NCBI GenBank assembly: GCA_038125995.1
Contig: JAYPEX010000007.1
Coordinates: forward strand, 62,001-126,000
DNA from: MAG-120531 sp038125995
GTDB lineage: Bacteria; Bacteroidota; Bacteroidia; Flavobacteriales; Flavobacteriaceae
Direction: 5' to 3'
Length of the DNA: 64,000 nt
In this document: in pieces, positions 43,953-51,739 of the stretch
Layout of the letters: every line of letters starts with the position of its first letter
Numbering within the stretch: position 1 is the stretch's first letter
Program-made: the position numbers and the translations under genes
The notes under the pieces: generated by a model
Database searches by the model: none
Seen by the model: the letters and a program-made list of their open reading frames with translations, nothing else
Told to the model about the DNA's origin: nothing

Positions 43953-43960
43953 AATTTTGC
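43953..43960 (+). promoter_or_regulatory. -7 element of ileS
   Basis: TAATTTTG matches TAnnTTTG, 31 bases before the ileS ATG. Confidence 0.5.
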
Positions 43961-43991
43961 ATCTTTAATTTTAGCTCAATAGCTTAGTATT

Positions 43992-46900
43992 ATGAAGTTT
44001 GCAGAATATAAAGGCCTCGATTTAACAGAAGTATCGAACTCTGTTCAACAGTTCTGGAAAGAAGCTGATATCTTTAATAAAAGTATCTCTCAACAAGAGG
44101 GGAAACCTAGCTATGTTTTTTTTGAAGGACCTCCTTCAGCAAATGGGATGCCTGGTATTCACCACGTGATGGCAAGGACCATCAAGGATATTTTTCCAAG
44201 ATACAAAACCATGAAAGGGTTCCAAGTAAAGCGTAAGGCTGGATGGGATACTCATGGACTTCCTGTAGAATTAGGGGTTGAAAAAGAACTAGGGATTACC
44301 AAAGAAGACATCGGGACTAAAATTACTATTTCTCAGTACAACGACGCTTGTAGAAAAGCAGTAATGCGCTATACAGACGTATGGAATGATATGACTGAAA
44401 AAATAGGTTATTGGGTCGATATGAAAGACCCTTATATCACCTACGAACCTAAGTACATGGAGACCGTATGGTGGCTTTTAAAACAAATCTATGATAAGGG
44501 CCTTATTTATAAAGGCTATACCATTCAACCCTATTCTCCCAAAGCTGGGACTGGTCTGAGTTCACACGAACTCAATCAGCCAGGTTGCTATCAAGATGTA
44601 ACCGATACAACTGTAACGGCACAGTTTAAGGCGATCAACGAAAGTCTGCCTGAGAAATTAAAAGGCATTAGTGACACCCTATACTTCCTAGCGTGGACGA
44701 CAACTCCTTGGACACTTCCGAGTAATACCGCATTAACAGTGGGTCCAAAAATCGAGTATGTTTGGGTGAAATCATTCAATCAATATACTTTTGAACCGAT
44801 CACCGTCATCCTTGCAAAGTCATTAGTCGGCAAACAATTCTCTGGAAAATACACTCCAGTTGAACGCGAAGAAGAGCTGCAAGGCTTTAATGAAGGAGCC
44901 AAGAAAATTCCTTATTTCACAGGAGATAGCGTTCTCGGAAAAGAACTCAAAAACATACGATACGAGCAATTAATCGATGCCGTACAACCCTATCAAAATC
45001 CAGAAAATGCCTTTAGAGTCATTCTCGGAGATTTTGTGACCACCGAAGATGGTACCGGTATTGTTCACACCGCTCCAACCTTTGGTGCTGACGATGCCCA
45101 GGCTGCTAAAGAAGCAGATCCAGAGGTGCCGCCAATGCTTGTTCTCGATGAAAACGGCACCCCTGTTCCTCTTGTTGACCTTCAGGGTAAATTTCGCCCT
45201 GAACTAGGAGAACTCGCTGGTAAATACGTCAAAAACGAGTACTATGAAGACGGAGAGGCTCCTGAAAAATCAGTAGACGTTGAAATTGCCATCCAACTCA
45301 AAATCGAAAACAAAGCCTTCAAGGTTGAAAAATACGTACACTCCTATCCAAACTGTTGGAGAACAGACAAACCTGTTCTTTATTACCCCTTAGATTCTTG
45401 GTTTATCAAAGTAACCGATGTCAAAGATCGCATGTTTGAGCTCAACCAAAGCATTAATTGGAAACCAAAAGCAACAGGAGAAGGAAGATTTGGTAACTGG
45501 CTTTCCAATGCCAATGATTGGAACCTTTCTCGTTCTCGATATTGGGGAATTCCACTTCCAATTTGGAGAACTGAAGACGGAAAAGAAGAGCGCATCATTG
45601 GATCTGTTGAAGAACTCAAGTCTGCAATGCAAGAATCTGTCAAGGCCGGTCTAATGGACAAAGACATCTTTGAAGATTTCATCCCTGGAGATAACAGCGA
45701 AGAAAACTATCAAAAAATTGACCTTCACAAAAATGTTGTAGATCAAATCATCCTGATTTCGGAATCTGGAAAACCGATGAGAAGAGAATCTGATTTGATC
45801 GATGTTTGGTTTGATTCTGGATCCATGCCTTTTGCACAGTGGCACTATCCTTTTGAAAACAAAGAAAAAATAGATAACAACACCTCCTTCCCTGCTGATT
45901 TTATCGCAGAAGGAGTCGATCAAACCAGAGGGTGGTTTTATACCCTTCACGCGATTGCCTCCATGGTATTTGATTCGGTTGCCTATAAAAACGTCGTGTC
46001 GAATGGAATGGTTCTTGACAAGGACGGTAAGAAAATGTCCAAACGTCTTGGAAATGCCATTGATCCTTTTGAAACTTTAAAAGATCACGGAGCGGATCCA
46101 ACGCGTTGGTATATGATCTCCAACGCTAATCCTTGGGACAACTTAAAGTTTGATCTTGAAGGTGTTGCAGAGGTCAAACGAAAATTCTTCGGAACGCTTT
46201 ACAATACCTATTCCTTCTTTAGCTTATACGCGAACTTGGACAACTTCTCCTACCGAGAAGAAGAGGTTCCAATGAATGATCGACCTGAAATCGATCGCTG
46301 GATTTTATCGGAACTCAATACCCTGATTCAAAAGGTTGACAAAGCCTATGAAGAATATGAGCCAACGAGAGCGACACGACTCATCTCAGACTTCGTTCAA
46401 GAAAATCTCTCTAACTGGTATGTGCGCCTCTGTAGAAGACGCTTTTGGAAGGGAGCCTATGAGACCGATAAAATTGCCGCCTACCAAACGCTCTATACTT
46501 GCTTAGAAACAGTGGCCCTTTTATCAGCACCAGTAGCTCCGTTCTTTATGGATCGACTCTATAGAGATTTGAGTTCTGTTTGTAGACCTAATGCTGCAGA
46601 ATCTGTTCATTTAGCGGAATTCCCTAAAGCAGACACAAGCCTTATCGACAGTTCTCTAGAGCAAAAAATGGAGTTGGCACAACGCATGTCATCTCTTGTG
46701 CTTTCGCTCCGTCAAAAAGAAAAAATCAAGGTGAGACAACCACTTCAAAAAATTATGGTTCCTTACCACTCTGAAGAGGAAAAACAAGCCATTCTTGCTG
46801 TTGAAAATCTCGTAAAAGCGGAAGTCAATATCAAAGAACTTCAATTGATTACAGACGAAGACGGTATTATTGTAAAACAAATCAAGCCCAATTTTAAAAC

Positions 46901-47396
46901 CCTTGGTCCCAAACACGGGAAGCACATGAAACAGATCGCTGCGGCTGTTGCAGGATTTAATGCTGAGGAAATCGCTATGATGGAACAAGAAGGTCATCGA
47001 CTAATTGAACTTCCAGATACAACGATCGATTTAACCATCGATGATGTATTGATCTCTTCTCAAGATATCGAAGGCTGTTTAGTGGCCTCTGAAGGGTCTA
47101 TTACTGTTGCCATAGACATTCACATCACTCCAGAACTTAAGAGTGAAGGAATCGCTAGAGAGATGGTCAATCGAATTCAAAATCTTAGAAAAGATTCTGG
47201 TTTTGAGGTTACTGATAAAATTATTGTAACTATTTTAAACGATGGTATTGTAGAAAAGGCAATAAATATTAACTTAGACTACATTAAGACGGAAACATTA
47301 AGTGAAGAAATTCACTGTGTTGATGACTTACGTGAGGGTGTGGAGATTGAATTTGACGATACTCGTACACGATTGTTTATCAAAAAAAAGGAATAA
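43992..47396 (+). CDS. ileS: isoleucyl-tRNA synthetase
   Basis: An 1134-residue class I synthetase. The HIGH box region reads GPPSANGMPGIHH (residues 46-58), so HIGH is replaced by GIHH; KMSKR lies near residue 680. Editing domain residues (TTPWTLPSNTAL) and the anticodon-binding domain are present. The length fits the eukaryote-like (IleS2) class. It is co-transcribed with the DksA-like gene (2-base gap). The variant HIGH box looks lineage-typical rather than a loss of function. Confidence 0.96.
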   Translation: MKFAEYKGLDLTEVSNSVQQFWKEADIFNKSISQQEGKPSYVFFEGPPSANGMPGIHHVMARTIKDIFPRYKTMKGFQVKRKAGWDTHGLPVELGVEKELGITKEDIGTKITISQYNDACRKAVMRYTDVWNDMTEKIGYWVDMKDPYITYEPKYMETVWWLLKQIYDKGLIYKGYTIQPYSPKAGTGLSSHELNQPGCYQDVTDTTVTAQFKAINESLPEKLKGISDTLYFLAWTTTPWTLPSNTALTVGPKIEYVWVKSFNQYTFEPITVILAKSLVGKQFSGKYTPVEREEELQGFNEGAKKIPYFTGDSVLGKELKNIRYEQLIDAVQPYQNPENAFRVILGDFVTTEDGTGIVHTAPTFGADDAQAAKEADPEVPPMLVLDENGTPVPLVDLQGKFRPELGELAGKYVKNEYYEDGEAPEKSVDVEIAIQLKIENKAFKVEKYVHSYPNCWRTDKPVLYYPLDSWFIKVTDVKDRMFELNQSINWKPKATGEGRFGNWLSNANDWNLSRSRYWGIPLPIWRTEDGKEERIIGSVEELKSAMQESVKAGLMDKDIFEDFIPGDNSEENYQKIDLHKNVVDQIILISESGKPMRRESDLIDVWFDSGSMPFAQWHYPFENKEKIDNNTSFPADFIAEGVDQTRGWFYTLHAIASMVFDSVAYKNVVSNGMVLDKDGKKMSKRLGNAIDPFETLKDHGADPTRWYMISNANPWDNLKFDLEGVAEVKRKFFGTLYNTYSFFSLYANLDNFSYREEEVPMNDRPEIDRWILSELNTLIQKVDKAYEEYEPTRATRLISDFVQENLSNWYVRLCRRRFWKGAYETDKIAAYQTLYTCLETVALLSAPVAPFFMDRLYRDLSSVCRPNAAESVHLAEFPKADTSLIDSSLEQKMELAQRMSSLVLSLRQKEKIKVRQPLQKIMVPYHSEEEKQAILAVENLVKAEVNIKELQLITDEDGIIVKQIKPNFKTLGPKHGKHMKQIAAAVAGFNAEEIAMMEQEGHRLIELPDTTIDLTIDDVLISSQDIEGCLVASEGSITVAIDIHITPELKSEGIAREMVNRIQNLRKDSGFEVTDKIIVTILNDGIVEKAININLDYIKTETLSEEIHCVDDLREGVEIEFDDTRTRLFIKKKE

Positions 47397-47398
47397 TT

Positions 47399-47782
47399 AT
47401 GTCAGCAGAATCTAATCACAGATATTCCGACAAAGACTTGGCGGAATTCAGAGAAATCATCGAGGATAAAATCAAAGTAGCTAAAGAACATTTAGAGTTG
47501 CTAAGAAGCGCCTACATGAATGATCACAACAACGGCACTGATGATACTTCTCCAACCTTTAAAGCATTTGAAGAAGGCTCTGAAACGATGAGTAAAGAAG
47601 CCAATACACAACTTGCAATCCGTCAAGAAAAATTTATCAGAGATCTTAAAAACGCTATACTTCGAATTGAAAATAAGACTTATGGGGTTTGCAGAGTTAC
47701 AGGAAAGTTAATCTCTAAGGAACGATTAAAATTAGTTCCTCACGCAACTCTGAGCATCGAAGCAAAGAATATGCAAAAGTAA
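47399..47782 (+). CDS. TraR/DksA-family protein with degenerate zinc finger
   Basis: A 127-residue protein with an N-terminal helical coiled coil and C-terminal YGVCRVTGKLISKERLKLVP. Where DksA has four zinc cysteines (CxxC...CxxC), this has Cys, Thr, Ser and Ala, so one remains and zinc binding is unlikely. The family binds the RNA polymerase secondary channel and modulates transcription. It is in an operon with ileS and ends in an intrinsic terminator. Confidence 0.88.
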   Translation: MSAESNHRYSDKDLAEFREIIEDKIKVAKEHLELLRSAYMNDHNNGTDDTSPTFKAFEEGSETMSKEANTQLAIRQEKFIRDLKNAILRIENKTYGVCRVTGKLISKERLKLVPHATLSIEAKNMQK

Positions 47783-47787
47783 ACCTC

Positions 47788-47826
47788 AATGCCTTGTTCC
47801 ACGTTCATCAAACAAGGCATTTTTTG
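47788..47826 (+). terminator. intrinsic terminator overlapping the next gene's start
   Basis: AATGCCTTGTT (47788-47798) pairs perfectly with AACAAGGCATT (47811-47821), followed by T's. The ATG of the next gene (47789-47791) lies in the 5' arm. Confidence 0.82.
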
Positions 47827-48430
47827 TCTAATAGGTATCGCTTATAGTTATTCCTTTGGACAAAAAACCATTCATAAATCATTTATTAAAGAAGGAGTCG
47901 ATCAGATTTTTGTCGATGCCAAGGACAGTTTTGAAGTGGTTCTAAAGACAACCGATAGCAATAGCCTGACCATAAAAGCTGAAATTGAAGGAGAATACAG
48001 TCCCAATCAACTCGTCAATGTTTTTACAGATCGCAATCTACTGACTATTGAACCAAGCTTCAATGCGGGATTTGTAATGCCAAATGACAAGCTTAGCGCT
48101 CACAAGGTATTGTCCGTTTCCCTTTTTATTGAAATCCCAAAGCAGTTTAAAGTAAAGCTCACCGGAAATTCTACCAATGCTGAAATTCACGGAGATTACA
48201 AAGATTTGAGAATTGAACTCAACGACGGTAATTGCACCCTCTACCATGTAGCATCAAAAGTCACTGTGCACACCATTAAAGGTTCGATCAATGCTTATGT
48301 CGACAAGGCGACCATTGATGCTCACAGCACTTATGGAACTCTTGAATCTGATTCCATTCCACTCGGCACATCTCAATTAAATTTAAAGAGTCAAATTGGG
48401 CACATTCAAATTATAAAAGCCAATAAATAA
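47789..48430 (+). CDS. DUF2807-like (GIN domain) secreted protein
   Basis: A 213-residue beta-rich protein with a signal peptide (to about residue 25, ending YSYSFGQ) and the alternating pattern of the DUF2807/DUF4097 head domain (LKTTDSNSLTIKAEIE, VKLTGNSTNAEIHGDYKDLRIE). Such proteins are probable cell-surface or periplasmic adhesin-like proteins; role unknown. The signal peptide needs the Lys at residue 8, so the ATG inside the terminator stem is the best start even though it is awkward. Confidence 0.7.
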   Translation: MPCSTFIKQGIFCLIGIAYSYSFGQKTIHKSFIKEGVDQIFVDAKDSFEVVLKTTDSNSLTIKAEIEGEYSPNQLVNVFTDRNLLTIEPSFNAGFVMPNDKLSAHKVLSVSLFIEIPKQFKVKLTGNSTNAEIHGDYKDLRIELNDGNCTLYHVASKVTVHTIKGSINAYVDKATIDAHSTYGTLESDSIPLGTSQLNLKSQIGHIQIIKANK

Positions 48431-48433
48431 TTG

Positions 48434-48441
48434 TATTTTTG
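48434..48441 (+). promoter_or_regulatory. -7 element of lspA
   Basis: TATTTTTG matches TAnnTTTG, 15 bases before the ATG at 48457. It overlaps a possible TTG start at 48439. Confidence 0.5.
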
Positions 48442-48456
48442 AGCGAACGAAAACCT

Positions 48457-49074
48457 ATGAATTTAAAAAAAGTATCGCTGTTTGTCTTACTACTACTGAT
48501 TGTAGATCAGTGGTCCAAGATCTATGTAAAAACACATTTTTACTTAGGGGAATCCATTGAGGTGTTTTCGTGGTTTAAGATTTTATTTATTGAAAACGAA
48601 GGAGCAGCCTGGGGAACCAAGCTCAGCGATATTCTCCCTATTGCGGAATCTTCGGCTAAACTATTTTTAACCCTTTTTCGATTAGTCGCCATAACCGCAA
48701 TCGGATATTGGGTGATGCAAACAGTTAAAAACAAGGGGCCAAAACTCTTGATTATTGCTCAGATTCTCATTTTTGCTGGAGCACTTGGCAACATTATTGA
48801 CTCCGTATTTTACGGAATCATTTTTAATCATTCCAACGGTCAAATCGCCTCGTGGATGGCAGAAGTTCCCTACAGTCAACTGTTTCATGGAAAAGTAGTC
48901 GACATGCTCTATTTTCCGCTTGTTGATACGACATGGCCTAACTGGCTGCCTGTAATAGGAGGAAATCAATTCCAATTTTTTCAACCCGTTTTCAATATCG
49001 CTGATACCGCAATCAGCACGGGGGTTGGAATTCTATTAGTCTTTAGCAAGAAAGTCTTTCCGAAAACTGTCTAG
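48457..49074 (+). CDS. lspA: lipoprotein signal peptidase (signal peptidase II)
   Basis: A 205-residue membrane aspartyl protease cleaving prolipoproteins. Catalytic aspartates are Asp115 (GNIIDSVFYG) and Asp183 (NIADTAIS); four membrane helices. The N-terminal TTG at 48439 lies in the promoter element, so the ATG at 48457 is used. It carries a longer loop before the second Asp (GNQFQFFQPVFNIAD preceded by the HGKVVDMLYFP segment), as in other Bacteroidota. It faces a convergent gene 19 bases away. Confidence 0.95.
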   Translation: MNLKKVSLFVLLLLIVDQWSKIYVKTHFYLGESIEVFSWFKILFIENEGAAWGTKLSDILPIAESSAKLFLTLFRLVAITAIGYWVMQTVKNKGPKLLIIAQILIFAGALGNIIDSVFYGIIFNHSNGQIASWMAEVPYSQLFHGKVVDMLYFPLVDTTWPNWLPVIGGNQFQFFQPVFNIADTAISTGVGILLVFSKKVFPKTV

Positions 49075-49093
49075 TAAAGTCTCCTTAACTTTT

Positions 49094-49660
49094 TCAATTT
49101 GCTCTAAACAGATACGTCTTCTTAGGGGTAACACAGTAATCTAAAGGAATATCACTAGAAAAGACTTCTTCAAATTCTTCTTCAGCATCAAAAAAGCTTA
49201 AACCAATTTTTAGCACGTTTTCGCTACACTTGGCCAAGAATCCGTCGTACATCCCTTTTCCATATCCAATACGATGTCCCTGCTTGTCAAAAGCCAATAG
49301 GGGAACAAACACCACATCTATTTTCTTTGGATCGATTTCAATACCATCAACCGGTTCTGGAATTCCCCATTTATTAATGACAAGTGAAGTAGAATCGAGC
49401 AACAAATAGTGTTTGAGTTGCGCTCCAATAACCTTAGGAACTACTACCTCTTTGTCTTTTCCTTGAATAATTGAAAGAAGATACTCGGTGTTTATTTCGT
49501 TTTTTTGCTCGATTGGCAAAAACAAATGATAGTACTGAGCCTTCCAAATAGGAAGCTCTAGTAGTCGATTCGCAATAGCAAAACTCATCGAATCCATCTC
49601 TTGAGCGTTCAATTTAGCTCTTAAATCGCTGTAGTGTTTTCTCAGTGTTTTTTTATCCAC
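49094..49660 (-). CDS. 5-formyltetrahydrofolate cyclo-ligase
   Basis: A 188-residue enzyme making 5,10-methenyl-THF from 5-formyl-THF with ATP. Seen: KKTLRKHYSDLRAKL at the N-terminus and the phosphate/ATP loop RIGYGKGMYDGFL in the second half. The frame reaches TTG 49684, but that codon lies in a TATCTTTG element, so the GTG at 49660 (VDKKTLRKH) is taken. Confidence 0.9.
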   Translation of the reverse strand: MDKKTLRKHYSDLRAKLNAQEMDSMSFAIANRLLELPIWKAQYYHLFLPIEQKNEINTEYLLSIIQGKDKEVVVPKVIGAQLKHYLLLDSTSLVINKWGIPEPVDGIEIDPKKIDVVFVPLLAFDKQGHRIGYGKGMYDGFLAKCSENVLKIGLSFFDAEEEFEEVFSSDIPLDYCVTPKKTYLFRAN

Positions 49661-49681
49661 CTTTTGTAATTTATACCAAAA

Positions 49682-49689
49682 CAAAGATA
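49682..49689 (-). promoter_or_regulatory. -7 element of the 5-FTHF cyclo-ligase gene
   Basis: TATCTTTG on the minus strand matches TAnnTTTG; it overlaps a possible TTG start codon at 49684. Confidence 0.5.
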
Positions 49690-49714
49690 CAATTAATTAC
49701 TACCTTCGTCACTA

Positions 49715-51508
49715 GTGGAAAGTACTTCAATTGACATACAATTAACCTCGCTTCCTTCGAGCCCAGGAGTCTATCAATTTTACGACTCAAAAGGGACCAT
49801 TATCTATATTGGAAAGGCCAAAAACCTCAAAAAGCGGGTGAGTTCTTATTTCGCTAAAAAACACGATGATGCTAAAACTAGAATCCTAGTTTCCAAGATT
49901 CAATCCGTTAAACACATAGTGGTTCCTACAGAAACCGATGCCCTTTTGTTGGAAAATAATCTCATAAAGAAAAACAAACCTCGTTATAACATCCTGCTCA
50001 AGGATGACAAAACCTATCCTTGGATTTGTATTGCAAAAGAACCCTATCCAAGAGTGTTCTCCACCAGAAAACTCCTTCCTAAGAATGGAACCTATTACGG
50101 CCCCTATACCAATCCTAAAACCATAAGAGCGCTTTTGGAGTTAATTCACGAACTCTATCCGCTTCGATCATGTAACTACGATCTCTCTGCTTCAAAAGTA
50201 GAGGCCAAAAGTTATAAGCGATGCTTGGAATATCATTTGGGGAACTGTAAAGCTCCCTGTGAGGGCCTTCAGACTGAAGCTCAATACGGTGAAGACATCA
50301 AAGCAGTACAATCGATTTTAAAAGGGAAACTCAGCAAGGCCTTAAAGCTTTTTAAACACAAGATGCTCGAAAAATCAGAGCGCATGGAATTTGAAGAGGC
50401 TCAACTGTACAAGGAAAAATTAGAGTTACTTTCGAAATATCAATCCAAACGAACTGTTGTAAATCCAAAGATTGACAATGTCGATGTCTTTAGCATCATC
50501 GTCGATCAAACCCATGCCTATGTCAATTATTTAGAAGTAGTTCAAGGAGCTATTATTCGCTCTCATACCCTCGAGATCAAAAAGAAATTAAACGAAACAC
50601 AAGAGCAGCTTTTAGAGTATGCCATCTTGGCGATCAAAGAAAAATACCCCAGTATCTCCAAAGAAATCTATTTGCCCTTTGAAGTGTTGGTGCCTAAAGG
50701 ATTAAAAAGCACCATTCCTAAAACAGGTGACAAAAAAAGACTCATCGAACTCTCTCATCGAAATGCCCTCTTTTACCGAAAAGACGTCCTGACACAGCTT
50801 CAATTAGTCAATCCAGATAAACACGTCGATCGAATCATGGCTCAGATGAAGAAAGACCTCAGATTAAGTGAAGAGCCTCGACATATCGAGTGTTTTGACA
50901 ATTCCAATATCCAAGGGACCAACCCTGTGGCTGCCTGTGTGGTGTTTAAAGATGGAAAACCTTCTAAAAAGGACTACAGACATTTTAAGATTAAAACCGT
51001 TGTAGGGCCTGATGATTTTGCATCCATGGAGGAAGTGGTACTCAGGCGTTATAAACGCCTTCTAAGAGAAGGGGAACCCCTGCCGCAACTCATTGTCATC
51101 GACGGAGGCAAAGGACAGTTATCCTCCGCTTTAAAAGCCTTAGAGCAACTAGGTCTTCGAGGTATAATAGCCATTATTGGAATCGCTAAACGATTGGAAG
51201 AAATCTATTTTCCTGGAGATTCAATTCCGTTATATCTAGATAAAAAATCAGAGAGTTTAAAAATTGTACAACGCCTTCGAAATGAAGCCCATCGATTTGG
51301 CATTACCTTTCACAGAAACCTGAGAAGCAAATCAGCTTTTAATTCAGAATTAGAGTCTATTGAAGGGATTGGTCCAAAGACCGTTGAGCAACTACTTTCC
51401 AAATACAAATCACTTTCAAAAATAAGAGAACTTTCGGTTGAAGAGCTCATTCAAGAGGTAGGTCCAGCCAAGGCGACGCTCATTTTTAATGCTCTTCATT
51501 CAATCTAA
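49715..51508 (+). CDS. uvrC: excinuclease ABC subunit C
   Basis: A 597-residue nucleotide-excision repair nuclease. Domains: GIY-YIG at residues 13-45 (PGVYQFYDSKG to YIGKAKNLKKRV), a UVR region near 220 (SERMEFEEAQLYKEKLELL), the RNase H-like endonuclease domain with CFDNSNIQGTNPVAACVVF and DGGKGQLSSA, and a C-terminal helix-hairpin-helix (LESIEGIGPKTVEQLLSKY). The start codon is GTG at 49715. Confidence 0.97.
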   Translation: MESTSIDIQLTSLPSSPGVYQFYDSKGTIIYIGKAKNLKKRVSSYFAKKHDDAKTRILVSKIQSVKHIVVPTETDALLLENNLIKKNKPRYNILLKDDKTYPWICIAKEPYPRVFSTRKLLPKNGTYYGPYTNPKTIRALLELIHELYPLRSCNYDLSASKVEAKSYKRCLEYHLGNCKAPCEGLQTEAQYGEDIKAVQSILKGKLSKALKLFKHKMLEKSERMEFEEAQLYKEKLELLSKYQSKRTVVNPKIDNVDVFSIIVDQTHAYVNYLEVVQGAIIRSHTLEIKKKLNETQEQLLEYAILAIKEKYPSISKEIYLPFEVLVPKGLKSTIPKTGDKKRLIELSHRNALFYRKDVLTQLQLVNPDKHVDRIMAQMKKDLRLSEEPRHIECFDNSNIQGTNPVAACVVFKDGKPSKKDYRHFKIKTVVGPDDFASMEEVVLRRYKRLLREGEPLPQLIVIDGGKGQLSSALKALEQLGLRGIIAIIGIAKRLEEIYFPGDSIPLYLDKKSESLKIVQRLRNEAHRFGITFHRNLRSKSAFNSELESIEGIGPKTVEQLLSKYKSLSKIRELSVEELIQEVGPAKATLIFNALHSI

Positions 51509-51586
51509 TTCTTAAAATTTTATTCAGATCTGTTAAACTTTGCGTTAAAAATCGTTAAAAGCACCCTTAAAGATCAACACTCTATA

Positions 51587-51594
51587 TAAATTTG
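51587..51594 (+). promoter_or_regulatory. -7 element before the intergenic small RNA candidate
   Basis: TAAATTTG matches TAnnTTTG; predicted start about 51599-51601. No -33 TTG at standard spacing. Confidence 0.45.
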
Positions 51595-51599
51595 TCAAT

Positions 51600-51700
51600 G
51601 CAGGGGTGTTTCCCTGTACTTTAAATAAGTTTTTCATAATTTATAAAGTTTGGTTGGTTATTTAAAAAGCTCGAGTCATGAATTCGGGCTTTTTCTTTTT
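51600..51700 (+). ncRNA. candidate small RNA between uvrC and the M23 peptidase gene
   Basis: About 100 bases. It opens with a 5' hairpin CAGGG/CCCTG (51601-51605 with 51612-51616), has an A/T-rich unpaired middle with GTTTGGTTGGTTA (51648-51660), and ends in an intrinsic terminator with an 11-base stem (51664-51674 with 51684-51694) followed by T's. No reading frame of note lies in it. It has its own -7 element and a terminator, so it reads as an independent transcript and not as a uvrC 3' end alone. Confidence 0.55.
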
Positions 51701-51727
51701 TTAATCCCGATTATTGAAGGGATTTAT

Positions 51728-51735
51728 TAATTTTG
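51728..51735 (+). promoter_or_regulatory. -7 element touching the M23 peptidase start
   Basis: TAATTTTG followed by CAGC and the ATG at 51740. An inverted repeat AATCCC/GGGATT (51703-51708 with 51719-51724) lies just upstream. Confidence 0.55.
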
Positions 51736-51739
51736 CAGC

